DNA of 11,889 nucleotides from Candidatus Bathyarchaeota archaeon. Lineage in GTDB: Archaea; Thermoproteota; Bathyarchaeia; Bathyarchaeales; Bathycorpusculaceae. The stretch's first letter is position 1. Each line of letters starts with the position of its first letter. The notes under the pieces are model-generated. The model had not been told where the DNA came from, did not search any database, and saw only the letters and a program-made list of their open reading frames with translations. This document shows positions 1-7,194 of this stretch, piece by piece. A program made the position numbers and the translations under genes. Where the stretch lies: assembly GCA_030672945.1 (NCBI GenBank), contig DAOVFL010000013.1, positions 1 through 11,889 on the forward strand, in the 5' to 3' direction.

Positions 1-383
1 TAACGTTCCATCGTCCGTCTCAACGCCTGCTGCGCATCAGAAGTCATGTTATCCGCCTCATCTAAAACCATTATCTTGAACGGGATTTCACCAATAGATC
101 GAACCCTCGCAAAAGTCTTCACAGTTTCCCTAACAACATTAATACCACGCGCATCGCTTGCATTCAACTCCATAATATGTTCCCTATAAGCACCACCGTA
201 GAGGTCTCTAGCTAAACAAAGCGCCGCAGTAGTCTTTCCTGTTCCAGGCGGCCCAGCGAAAATGCAGTGCGACACATTCCGTGATTTAACAAAACTCTTT
301 AAACGTGCAACTATCTCTTTCTGGTCAACCATGTCACTCAACGTTTTCGGTCTGTATTTTTCAGCCCACATTTCAAAACTCAA
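1..383 (-). CDS. rfcS: Replication factor C small subunit, N-terminal part (cut by window edge)
   Basis: This is the AAA+ ATPase subunit of the clamp loader, which opens and loads PCNA at primer ends together with RfcL. Only the first 127 codons are present; the rest lies beyond base 1. The reading begins with the family's WAEKYRPKTL opening at residues 6-15. It then shows Walker A GPPGTGKT (44-51), the ELNASDARGI block (72-81), Walker B LDEAD (107-111) and ALRRTME (120-126). The SRC arginine-finger motif would be off the edge. I chose a TTG start at 383 because a GGAGGT ribosome binding site sits 8 nt upstream (392-397). The ATG at 371 would be 20 nt from that site and would remove only four residues, so it is a weaker alternative. 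No intein is visible in the part seen. The identification is secure; the start is probable. Confidence 0.93.
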   Translation of the reverse strand, partial: MSFEMWAEKYRPKTLSDMVDQKEIVARLKSFVKSRNVSHCIFAGPPGTGKTTAALCLARDLYGGAYREHIMELNASDARGINVVRETVKTFARVRSIGEIPFKIMVLDEADNMTSDAQQALRRTMER

Positions 384-391
384 AGGTGTAA

Positions 392-397
392 ACCTCC
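392..397 (-). promoter_or_regulatory. Ribosome binding site of rfcS
   Basis: On the minus strand this reads GGAGGT, a full anti-Shine-Dalgarno match, 8 nt before the TTG at 383. It is the main reason for preferring TTG over the ATG four codons downstream. Confidence 0.7.
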
Positions 398-405
398 TTC
401 ATAAC

Positions 406-430
406 ATAATAAATGGAATTGCTAATAAAT
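406..430 (-). promoter_or_regulatory. Two candidate TATA boxes for rfcS
   Basis: Two nearly identical minus-strand boxes, ATTTATTAG (422-430) and ATTTATTAT (406-414), lie 16 bp apart. Assuming the usual archaeal spacing of about 26 nt from box centre to transcription start, the distal box would start RNA near 400, giving a short leader that contains the ribosome binding site. The proximal box would start RNA near 384, on top of the TTG codon. This is inferred from sequence only. Confidence 0.35.
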
Positions 431-584
431 CCTATTCAGCAACACAAATAGTGTGCAGAAAAGAGATCAGATCGTTGCGACAATTTTTCTATGGAAGCTG
501 CGCATAACGGAATGTCTAGAACTTTCCAAATTGTTTCTAAGTATTAATCACATAATTTAGATTCATAAGATTTCCTGTCCTCTG

Positions 585-607
585 CAAAAGTAGTTCTTGG
601 AACAACT
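585..607 (-). terminator. Possible terminator after glutamate dehydrogenase
   Basis: About 33 nt past the gdh stop codon, the minus strand can fold a small stem: GTTC/GAAC with a 3-nt loop, extended through one mismatch by three more pairs (589-607). A short TTTT run follows. Archaeal terminators depend mainly on T tracts and this one is short, so the call is tentative. Confidence 0.3.
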
Positions 608-639
608 ATGAGCACATCATGAAATAGAGGAAATGAGGT

Positions 640-1890
640 TTAGAGACGGCCTAATGCTTGCATTGCTTCGATAATTTTCTTAACTGATGTGACATAAGCG
701 GCTGTTCGCATATCTATCTCATGCTGCTGTGCGGTCTGATAGACGTCTTTGAAGGCTTTTATCATCACTCCTTTCAGTTTTTCATCGACTTCTTCGTCGC
801 TCCAGTAGTACCCTATACGGTTTTGAACCCATTCGAAATAGCTTACTGTGACGCCTCCTGCATTAGCCAGAACATCTGGAATTATCTTGACGCCTTTTTC
901 ATGCAATATCTTGTCTGCTTCTGGGGTTGTCGGTCCATTTGCCTCTTCAACTATAAGCTTTGCTTTGACGTCGTTGACGTTCTTTTCGGTTATTTGATTC
1001 TCTAAAGCTGCAGGAATAAGTATGTCACAGTCTACAGTGATCGGGTCTCCAGTACTTATCTCTCTGCTTCCTGGAAAGCCCTTTACACTACGCGTTTTTG
1101 TTTTAAGTTCCGCAAGCGCAGTGGGATTCATACCTTCCGGATTATATGCACCACCTACAGAATCACTCACTGCTACGATTTTACAACCCAATTCATAGAG
1201 ATAATTAGCTATTGGCTGTGCCACATTACCATACCCTTGTATGGAAACACGTGCCCCCCTTAAGGACATATTGAACGTCTTCACAGCTTCTAACGTTGCA
1301 AAGAATGCTCCGCGACCAGTTGCAGTTCCTCTTCCCCTCGACCCACCTATGCTCAGAGGCTTAGCAGTTATTACTCCAGGAAGGTGTTTTCCGGTAATCT
1401 TGTAGTATTCATCAGCAAACCACCCCATAATCTGAGCATTTGTTCCCACATCAGGGGCAGGAATATCTTGGTCCGGTCCAACAAACTTTGCTATAGCAGC
1501 AGCATAACCTCTTGTTAGTCGTTCAAGTTCGCCTTGCGACATTTCTTTTGGATTACATGTAATTCCACCTTTACCACCCCCGTAAGGAACACCGACAACG
1601 CCGTTTTTTATACTCATCCAAAATGCTAAGGATTTGACTTCGTCTATGCACACTCCTGGATGATAACGGATGCCTCCTTTCGTTGGACCTCTAGATGTGT
1701 TATGCTGTACGCGGTAACCAGTGAAAACTCTCATCTTTCCACGATCCATCTTCACTGGGATTGAGACAATCAATGCTCGCTCTGGACTACTCAAGACGCT
1801 TACAATGTCGGACTCTATGTTCAGTACACTTGCTGCCTTCATGAGTGGGGTTAAGGCCTTTTCATATAAGCCACTATTTCGTTCAGACAT
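640..1890 (-). CDS. gdhA: Glutamate dehydrogenase (Glu/Leu/Phe/Val family, NAD(P)-dependent)
   Basis: This cytoplasmic enzyme catalyses reversible oxidative deamination of glutamate to 2-oxoglutarate and ammonia, linking nitrogen assimilation to carbon metabolism. Its 416 residues match the archaeal hexameric enzymes. The substrate domain carries GPTKGGIRYHP, with the substrate lysine K71, then GGGKGG with catalytic K107 and PAPDVGT with D147. The C-terminal Rossmann domain has GYGNVA (219-224) and an Asp at the end of the second strand (VSDS, D243). That Asp alone does not decide NAD versus NADP, since NADP-using archaeal enzymes carry the same residue. The ATG at 1890 is supported by a TATA box about 60 nt upstream and by the family's N-terminal length. 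The gene stands alone, with clear gaps on both sides. It could have broader amino-acid specificity, but the fit is best with glutamate. Confidence 0.96.
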   Translation of the reverse strand: MSERNSGLYEKALTPLMKAASVLNIESDIVSVLSSPERALIVSIPVKMDRGKMRVFTGYRVQHNTSRGPTKGGIRYHPGVCIDEVKSLAFWMSIKNGVVGVPYGGGKGGITCNPKEMSQGELERLTRGYAAAIAKFVGPDQDIPAPDVGTNAQIMGWFADEYYKITGKHLPGVITAKPLSIGGSRGRGTATGRGAFFATLEAVKTFNMSLRGARVSIQGYGNVAQPIANYLYELGCKIVAVSDSVGGAYNPEGMNPTALAELKTKTRSVKGFPGSREISTGDPITVDCDILIPAALENQITEKNVNDVKAKLIVEEANGPTTPEADKILHEKGVKIIPDVLANAGGVTVSYFEWVQNRIGYYWSDEEVDEKLKGVMIKAFKDVYQTAQQHEIDMRTAAYVTSVKKIIEAMQALGRL

Positions 1891-1901
1891 GTTTTCACAT
1901 C

Positions 1902-1915
1902 TTTACGTTTGTAAA
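1902..1915 (-). repeat. Small inverted repeat in the gdh leader
   Basis: TTTAC and GTAAA arms of 5 bp are separated by 4 bp. The repeat lies 12-25 nt upstream of the gdh ATG, within the predicted mRNA leader. It could be an operator half-site pair or a leader hairpin, but it is short enough to be chance. Confidence 0.3.
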
Positions 1916-1940
1916 CATAGAATACGAGAGAAAATAACTC

Positions 1941-1961
1941 TTACTTTTAAATATTACTTTT
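1941..1961 (-). promoter_or_regulatory. gdh promoter: TATA box within an 8-bp direct repeat
   Basis: On the minus strand the TATA-like ATATTTAAA (1946-1954) predicts a transcription start near 1924 and a leader of about 33 nt. It is flanked and partly overlapped by two copies of AAAAGTAA (1954-1961 and 1941-1948), 13 bp apart. The upstream copy occupies the place of the BRE element. The repeat could serve TFB or a regulator binding over the TATA box. Confidence 0.5.
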
Positions 1962-2044
1962 AGTACGCTTCAATATTCACATCCAAATTACTGTTTCATT
2001 AATCATTAAGAACGAATTTCACGTTTGAAAATCTACATGAAAAG

Positions 2045-2078
2045 ATCACTTCCAAGTGAGTGATCCCAAAAAAAGCGT
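2045..2078 (-). terminator. Probable terminator of the FNR-like gene
   Basis: About 23 nt past the stop codon of the flavoprotein gene, the minus strand has a run of seven T (about 2070-2077). An inverted repeat follows: GATCACT (2045-2051) pairs with AGTGATC (2060-2066) over 7 bp with an 8-nt loop. A competing 5-bp hairpin, CACTT/AAGTG, uses part of the same arms. The stem is followed by TTTT. T-run plus stem, just after a gene end, fits an archaeal terminator. Confidence 0.45.
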
Positions 2079-2098
2079 TCTAGGCTAAAGGTAGGCTC

Positions 2099-3070
2099 TT
2101 AAGGCGTATGATCTATCTTAGTAGGCCAAGCTTCTCTCGTCCAATAAGGTTCTTTGACATATGAATAAATAAAGTGACTAGCTATAGCTCCATGAGCCGC
2201 AGCAACTGTGATTAATCGAAGACCGACTTGGGTAACGTCACCTACAGCGAAGATTCCTTCAATGTTTGCTCTCTGGGCTCTATCTGTCAAGATGAAGCCA
2301 TGTTCGTCAGTTTTCAATCCAAGGTTTTTAAAAGGTTTATTATTTGGAACAAGCCCTATTGCGATTATAATGGCATCAACTCTCGGCTCAAGTATCTTTC
2401 CTCCTTGCCTTATCACAACTTTTTCAACTCTATGGCGCCCCTTGATAGCTGTCACTTCGCCCTTGAGAACAAAGTTAACCATCCCACTTTTTCTGACTTT
2501 TTCAACGTTTTCATCAAAAGCACGGAACCCTTCACGCCTATGAACCAGAGTTATCTCACCGGCTAAGTTAAGCAATTCAAGCGCTACATCGATAGCTGTG
2601 TCTCCACCACCAACCACCAAAACCTTCTTTCCCATAAATTCCTCAGGATGAGATACAAAATAATATACCCCTTTATGTCCCTTACTGAATCTTAATTCAT
2701 TGGGTACGCCTAACTGCCTAGGTTTGGTTCCAGTGGCGATAACTATCACTCTTGATCTATATTTTTTCTTGTCAGTAACAACCATCAGATTTTCAGTAAC
2801 ATTCAAGACAGTCTCTTGCTTTACTATGATTCCAGTGAATCGAAGATGCTGTAACCAGTTTCTAACTAATTCTATTGCTACTATTCCCTCAGGGAAACCA
2901 GGATAGTTTGGAATTATCTTGTTAGGATAAAGTGTTGCGAGCAGACCACCTAATTTGTCTCTTTCGAGAAGAAGAACTTTCAAATGCCTAGTTGCACACA
3001 TGATGGCTGTATTCAATCCTGCGGGACCACCACCCACAATAATTACATCAAACTCTTCCTCTTCAGACAA
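2099..3070 (-). CDS. Thioredoxin-reductase-like ferredoxin-NAD(P)+ reductase
   Basis: This is a two-dinucleotide-domain flavoprotein of 323 residues. It has FAD-binding GGGPAG (13-18), an ATG strand end (112-114), NAD(P)-binding GGGD (154-157) and a second FAD motif, AVGDV (275-279). HRR (177-179) followed by R183 is the phosphate-binding pattern that favours NADPH. The redox CxxC of true thioredoxin reductases is missing: the segment after GHKG (131-134) reads YYFVSHPEEF. That segment, LGGLLATLYPNK near 40-51 and HRREGFRAF resemble the thioredoxin-reductase-like ferredoxin/flavodoxin-NADP reductases such as bacterial YumC. I therefore infer electron exchange between NADPH and ferredoxin or a similar carrier. 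The start is TTG at 3070: an in-frame TAA lies four codons upstream (3083-3085), and the first internal ATG (codon 24) would lose the FAD motif. Its neighbour gdh may draw on the same NADP(H) pool. Confidence 0.85.
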   Translation of the reverse strand: MSEEEEFDVIIVGGGPAGLNTAIMCATRHLKVLLLERDKLGGLLATLYPNKIIPNYPGFPEGIVAIELVRNWLQHLRFTGIIVKQETVLNVTENLMVVTDKKKYRSRVIVIATGTKPRQLGVPNELRFSKGHKGVYYFVSHPEEFMGKKVLVVGGGDTAIDVALELLNLAGEITLVHRREGFRAFDENVEKVRKSGMVNFVLKGEVTAIKGRHRVEKVVIRQGGKILEPRVDAIIIAIGLVPNNKPFKNLGLKTDEHGFILTDRAQRANIEGIFAVGDVTQVGLRLITVAAAHGAIASHFIYSYVKEPYWTREAWPTKIDHTP

Positions 3071-3092
3071 GTTTTCACCACGTTACTGCTAC

Positions 3093-3100
3093 TTTTTATA
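3093..3100 (-). promoter_or_regulatory. TATA box of the FNR-like gene
   Basis: TATAAAAA on the minus strand is centred 27 nt upstream of the TTG start at 3070. It therefore predicts transcription starting at or within a few bases of the start codon, giving a leaderless or nearly leaderless mRNA. Confidence 0.6.
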
Positions 3101-3267
3101 CAACTAATGTTTGTTATTTTTAAAACCTATGTTTTGACCAAGAAAAACCAAAAGATATGAGTCAAAAAGCCCTACCAGTATTGTGATGTAGTTTTATCTA
3201 TACGATGAAAGTTTCAGTAAAATTCCGAATTTTCTTATACTCTTTGATTCAAGTTTTTAAACTGCAC

Positions 3268-3276
3268 TTTTTATAT
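3268..3276 (+). promoter_or_regulatory. TATA box of the gins23-mcm operon
   Basis: TTTTTATAT is centred about 50 nt before the gins23 ATG and predicts a transcription start near 3298. The resulting leader of about 24 nt carries the GGAGGT ribosome binding site at 3311-3316, 5 nt before the ATG at 3322. Confidence 0.6.
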
Positions 3277-3321
3277 CTGCTCTACAATAGTTAGCTTTAG
3301 ATTTGAGGGAGGAGGTCGGGA

Positions 3322-3891
3322 ATGGCAGGAACAGCTTCAATGAAAATTACAGATTTAGATTTCAGCTTTGAAAATTCGCTTGTAAAGATTGTTGCAAATA
3401 GAAATTGCCCGGAAATCAAACTTGCTGGATTAAAGGCGGGTCCTTTTGAAGAAGGAGATGAATATGAGGTTCAATACTGGATAGCTAGAGAGCTTGTGAA
3501 GTTTGGAATTGCCCGTTTCAGAGAAGAAGGAATATTGGACTCAGCTAAACTTTCTAAAATTCAATGGAAGGAACGAGTTCAAACGGCTAGGCAAACAGTC
3601 AAACTACCAGAAAATTTCTACCCAAAACTTAGAAGATACCTAATGGAATTAAAAGACGAAATAGCTAAAAAGCCTGAGAAGATGCGAGAATACGAGAAAG
3701 TTGGACATTTAACACAAGATATTATAAATTCAAGATTGAAAAAAATTGTTTCACTTACCTCAGCTCCAGCTCAGAGAAATCAGATTCTAAAAAATTTTAC
3801 AAGAGAAGAAAGATTCCTTTACGAAGAGATTCACAAACTTATCAGTGAATGGCGAACACAGATACTCAAGAACGGGGAGGAAGAAAAATGA
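3322..3891 (+). CDS. gins23: GINS complex subunit Gins23 (Psf2/Psf3-like)
   Basis: This is a subunit of the archaeal GINS complex, which associates with MCM (and a RecJ/Cdc45-like partner) to form the active replicative helicase. The 189 residues follow the Psf2/Psf3 order: a small beta-rich B domain first (about 20-67), containing AGPFEEGDEYE (39-49) and an ARELVKFGIARF stretch, then the helical A domain (about 97-183). FTREER at 159-164 is matched by LTMEER in the Gins51 of this window. The ATG at 3322 has GGAGGT 5 nt upstream; the next ATG (codon 7) would be too far from it. The gene is directly upstream of mcm with an ATGA overlap, the pairing known from Crenarchaeota. GINS proteins diverge strongly, so the call rests on domain order, motif and context together. 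Confidence 0.88.
   Translation: MAGTASMKITDLDFSFENSLVKIVANRNCPEIKLAGLKAGPFEEGDEYEVQYWIARELVKFGIARFREEGILDSAKLSKIQWKERVQTARQTVKLPENFYPKLRRYLMELKDEIAKKPEKMREYEKVGHLTQDIINSRLKKIVSLTSAPAQRNQILKNFTREERFLYEEIHKLISEWRTQILKNGEEEK
3874..3880 (+). promoter_or_regulatory. Ribosome binding site that sets the mcm start
   Basis: GGGGAGG inside the end of gins23 lies 7 nt before the ATG at 3888. It supports that start over the in-frame ATG at 3849, which has no comparable site and would overlap gins23 by 43 nt. Confidence 0.7.
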
Positions 3892-5924
3892 CGGAAGAAC
3901 TAGAAATCATAGATCCTCAAGAACACCTACAGGATTTCTTCAAATCCGGAAAATACCGTAAAAGAATTTCGCAGTTGGCAGTAGCAGGTAGAACATCAAT
4001 AACAGCTGATTTTGAAAACCTTGTTGCTTTTGACCAAGAACTTGCAGAAGAACTTCAAGAAAAACCTGATGAGTATTTGAAACACGCCAACAACGCGGCT
4101 TATGCACAATTAAGGATAGAAGATCCTGAATACGCTGAAAAAATTGAAACGGTAACGGTTAGAATTATACAATTAATAGAAACTGAAAAGTTACGGAAAC
4201 TTGGCTCAAAACACATCGGAAAACTCGCGATGGTGGAAGGCATAGTTGTCCGTTCAACTCCAGTCAGCCCAATGGTCATGCATGCTGTGTTCAGATGTAA
4301 AAGATGCGGGGAGATAACACCTGTCGATCAAACAGGTCCTTTCCTAAGAGCTCCTTTCGCATGCATCAATCCCTCATGTAGAAATAAGGGACCTTTCGAT
4401 TTCATACAAGAAGAATCAACATTTATAGACTCGCAAGAACTCCGAATTCAAGAAAGACCAGAAGATCTCCCGCCTGGACAGCTTCCACGCTCATTAAACA
4501 TCAAGCTTATTGGAAGCGAAATAGTTGATGTGGCAAGACCAGGTGATCACGTTTCAATAGTTGGAACAGTTAGAGCAGTAGCACCGACACTTCCAACAGT
4601 TGGAAAACTCCGCACATTCATTTTGCATTTAGACGCAAACTCGATCGAGGTTCGGGGAAAAGAACCGGAAACAGTACTTCCATCTCCAGAAGAAGAAGAG
4701 AAAATCCTTAAACTTGCAAAAGATCCATGGATACATCGAAAAATCATAAATTCAATTGCGCCTTCAATATACGGATATGAACATGTGAAAGAAGCGATAA
4801 TGTACCTTCTTTTTGGCGGTGTGCTAAAGAATCTTCCAGACATAACAATAAGAGGAGAACTGAATGTTCTTTTAATAGGAGATCCTGGAACAGCAAAATC
4901 CCAGCTTCTGCAATACGTGGCGAAGCTTGCACCTCGAGGATTATACACGTCTGGACGGGGAACAACAGCCGCAGGTTTAACAGCAGCCGTTATACGAGAA
5001 AAAGGCGGTGGAATGAGCCTTGAAGCTGGAGCCCTTGTACTGGCTGATAAAGGAATTGCGTGTATTGACGAAATGGATAAGATGCGACCAGGAGATAGAG
5101 TGGCGATTCACGAGGCCATGGAACAACACACAGTTTCAGTTGCAAAAGGAGGCATCGTTGCTACACTGAACGCTAGAACAGCCATACTAGCTGCTGCAAA
5201 CCCCGCCTTAGGAAGATATGAACCACACCGCACAGTAGCAGAAAACATCTCTCTACCCATCACAATACTTTCAAGATTCGACATAATTTTCATCTTGAGA
5301 GATGTCCCAAACAAAGAATCAGACAGCAAAATGTCGGAGCACATCCTAGAAATCCATAGAAAAGGGGCAAGTCCCGTAGAACCGCCAATACCATCAGAAC
5401 TTCTGAAAAAATACATAGGATATGCAAAAGGAACAAAACCAGTACTTACAAAAGAAGCGCTCCAACGCCTAAGAGAGTTCTACATGGCCATGCGTTCAGT
5501 AAGCGAAACAGAAGGTTCACCAGTAGCCATAACTGCCCGACAATTAGAATCCCTTGTACGCATAGCAGAAGCAAGAGCACGCTCAGTCCTAAGAAAAGAG
5601 ATTCTAGCAGAAGATGCAGAAGCAGCTGTCACTATAATGAGGAGATCCCTTGAAGAGGTTGGAATAGATATCTCCTCAGACAAATTCGACATAGACATAA
5701 TAATGACTGGAAAACCAAAAAGCCTAAGAGACAAACTCCAAATAGTGCTTTCCGGAATAATGGAAATGGAAAGAGAAACAGGTTTAGTTGAAAAGATAGC
5801 ACTTCTAAATGAGTTAGAAATTAAACATAAAATTTCAAGGGGCGAGGCAGAACGTTTTATAGGTCAATTACTACGTGAAGGAACAATTTACTCACCAAGA
5901 GAAGGATACCTAAAGAAGACGTAG
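3888..5924 (+). CDS. mcm: Replicative DNA helicase MCM
   Basis: MCM is the ATP-driven hexameric helicase that unwinds the chromosome at the replication fork. The 678 residues have the normal archaeal layout. The N-terminal domain contains a zinc-binding set C137-x2-C140-x18-C159-x4-C164. The AAA+ core has Walker A GDPGTAKS (331-338), the pre-sensor-1 hairpin with K420, Walker B CIDEMDKM (D394, E395), sensor 1 N438 in AAANP, arginine finger LSRFD (R463) and the sensor 2 region ITARQLE (R551). The C-terminal winged helix covers about 612-678. All catalytic residues are present, so it should be active. The ATG at 3888 overlaps the gins23 stop (ATGA), which indicates translational coupling. Codon use matches the neighbours, and no intein or truncation is seen. 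Confidence 0.97.
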   Translation: MTEELEIIDPQEHLQDFFKSGKYRKRISQLAVAGRTSITADFENLVAFDQELAEELQEKPDEYLKHANNAAYAQLRIEDPEYAEKIETVTVRIIQLIETEKLRKLGSKHIGKLAMVEGIVVRSTPVSPMVMHAVFRCKRCGEITPVDQTGPFLRAPFACINPSCRNKGPFDFIQEESTFIDSQELRIQERPEDLPPGQLPRSLNIKLIGSEIVDVARPGDHVSIVGTVRAVAPTLPTVGKLRTFILHLDANSIEVRGKEPETVLPSPEEEEKILKLAKDPWIHRKIINSIAPSIYGYEHVKEAIMYLLFGGVLKNLPDITIRGELNVLLIGDPGTAKSQLLQYVAKLAPRGLYTSGRGTTAAGLTAAVIREKGGGMSLEAGALVLADKGIACIDEMDKMRPGDRVAIHEAMEQHTVSVAKGGIVATLNARTAILAAANPALGRYEPHRTVAENISLPITILSRFDIIFILRDVPNKESDSKMSEHILEIHRKGASPVEPPIPSELLKKYIGYAKGTKPVLTKEALQRLREFYMAMRSVSETEGSPVAITARQLESLVRIAEARARSVLRKEILAEDAEAAVTIMRRSLEEVGIDISSDKFDIDIIMTGKPKSLRDKLQIVLSGIMEMERETGLVEKIALLNELEIKHKISRGEAERFIGQLLREGTIYSPREGYLKKT

Positions 5925-6420
5925 ATATTGTTAAGAAAGTCACCGAAAAAGGAAATAGTCATTACTGCACAGCATCAACACTAGCCTCCCTGCAACACAA
6001 AGCATTCTATGTAAATACAGCTACCTACTGAGAAAACCATAATGTACACGGTAAAAGTCATCTATACGAGCTTTAGCATTGAATCATCAACAGCTCGCTG
6101 GAACCAAGTCACGTAGCATATTGACTGATAGTGCAAACGCCTGCGCCAATTATGTTAGCTAATGTTACCCTTGAATTATCTGAGTTAGTCACGTTGCTCT
6201 TTTCTCAGCAGCAAATGTTTTCGCAAGGTTATCCCTGTCTCATCATTACGCGCAACAGCAAAACTTGGAGGTTATAGCCATAAAAAACACAGAATAATAA
6301 ACGCCATAAAGAATTAATTAAGCATCCGGAGGAATCACAAAGAAAATTTATGCATGTAATAGAAACGCCGCTTAAAATCATTAAAATAGTTATGGGAGAC
6401 AGGTTGTGTAGAACCGTTTC
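5925..6420. other. Convergent spacer without a recognisable gene
   Basis: The spacer separates the ends of mcm and the PAC2 gene. It holds only short open frames: a run of about 36 codons in a shifted frame just past the mcm stop, 41 codons at 6152-6277 and 24 codons from an ATG near 6042. None has a ribosome binding site at good spacing or a recognisable product. A 10-bp sequence, GTCACGTAGC (6108-6117), recurs with one change at 6188-6197. A run of six A at 6282-6287 would be a T6 tract on the minus strand and could help end the PAC2 transcript. I see no tRNA or convincing box C/D RNA. It could hold decayed coding sequence or an untranslated RNA, but nothing visible proves either. Confidence 0.5.
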
Positions 6421-7194
6421 TTATGAAATGTATGTTACTCTCTTATCCTCTTCTTTACGTATCTCTTCTGCTTGTAAGACTCTTTTTTCTTCAATTTTCT
6501 GTAAACGCATAACCATTTTATCGGCCTTTTCAATTTCGTTATCCAAACCAGTCAAATCAACATTAACACCAATCATTGTTTTTAAAACCTCCAGAACACT
6601 TTTGGCAGCCCTTGGATCAGGTAAGTACCCACGAGTCTCACCTAGAAGACAAAGAGCAGCAATTTTCTTAAAACGGGCTAAACCCAAAATTAAGCCAGCT
6701 GTGCCCACAATGGGACTCCCCATAGAACTCAATACAGCTTTAGCTTGTAATGCCTTATTCAAAAGTTCTTGGTTAGTAGCGGCTGCAATTACTTTAGGCT
6801 TCTCCTTGACTTCCATTCGGTAGCCGCCTATTGAAACAATCATTTCTACATTATATTGTTTAGCGAAATCTAATATATAATCGGAAATCTCATATTGACC
6901 CTCAATCGTCTGCGCTTGGCTGTCACCCGTGAATAAGATAAGGTCGTTCCTTCCAACTTTGTTTTCCCAGAAAGAAAATGTTCCACGTAAAAGCCTGACG
7001 CTTCCTTTTCTGTTCACAAGCACGAAATATGGAAAGTGAGGAGAATAAAGATAAGCGAGTTTCTTGGTTTTTAATTGTTTAACTAAATATCTAATGGCGA
7101 TTTTACCCACAAGCCCTAAACCTGGAAGACCTTCAATTAGAATGGGACTCCTCAGCTCAACTTTCACGCGTTCTTTGATGAATGTCTCTTTCAT
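6421..7194 (-). CDS. PAC2-family protein, likely proteasome assembly chaperone
   Basis: This 257-residue protein belongs to the archaeal PAC2 family (related to PbaA/PbaB and eukaryotic PAC1/PAC2), whose members bind proteasome alpha subunits. The family signature EGLPGLGLVGKIA lies at residues 21-33. A glycine-rich GTAGLILGLAR stretch and LLGETRGYLPDPRAA follow in the second half. Residues from about 215 to 250 are rich in Glu, Lys and Arg with heptad-like spacing, so a coiled-coil tail is likely. The protein ends in VTYIS: the Tyr is third from the end rather than second, so it is not a textbook HbYX docking motif. The ATG overlaps the nop10 stop as ATGA, making it the last gene of the ribosomal operon. 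Family membership is clear, but the exact chaperone role is inferred from relatives. Confidence 0.85.
   Translation of the reverse strand: MKETFIKERVKVELRSPILIEGLPGLGLVGKIAIRYLVKQLKTKKLAYLYSPHFPYFVLVNRKGSVRLLRGTFSFWENKVGRNDLILFTGDSQAQTIEGQYEISDYILDFAKQYNVEMIVSIGGYRMEVKEKPKVIAAATNQELLNKALQAKAVLSSMGSPIVGTAGLILGLARFKKIAALCLLGETRGYLPDPRAAKSVLEVLKTMIGVNVDLTGLDNEIEKADKMVMRLQKIEEKRVLQAEEIRKEEDKRVTYIS

Noticed and set aside
384..639. Possible box C/D guide RNA on the minus strand, from ATGATG-like sequences in the spacer.
   Set aside because: The C box is imperfect and no CTGA D box lies at the right distance. The same failed for a TTGATGA in the 5925-6420 spacer.
2728..2837. Two TTCCAGTG sequences about 100 bp apart that resemble the core of archaeal origin recognition (ORB) boxes.
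   Set aside because: Both lie inside the FNR-like coding sequence and arise from Thr-Gly codons (ACT GGA). The rest of the ORB consensus is missing, there is no cdc6 gene, and no AT-rich unwinding region is nearby.
2099..3070. Annotation as thioredoxin reductase.
   Set aside because: No CxxC is present at the redox position or anywhere in the NADPH domain, and characteristic segments match the FNR-type branch better.
3849..3887. An mcm start at the upstream ATG (13 extra residues).
   Set aside because: It would overlap gins23 by 43 nt and lacks a ribosome binding site. The ATG at 3888 has GGGGAGG at ideal spacing and an ATGA junction.
6042..6277. Two small open frames of 24 and 41 codons in the mcm/PAC2 spacer.
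   Set aside because: There is no ribosome binding site, no recognisable motif and no sign of coding bias strong enough to support them.
6350..6823. A 157-codon open frame on the plus strand across the PAC2 gene end.
   Set aside because: It is antisense to the clearly real PAC2 coding sequence, has no family features, and its GGAGG is about 19 nt from the ATG.
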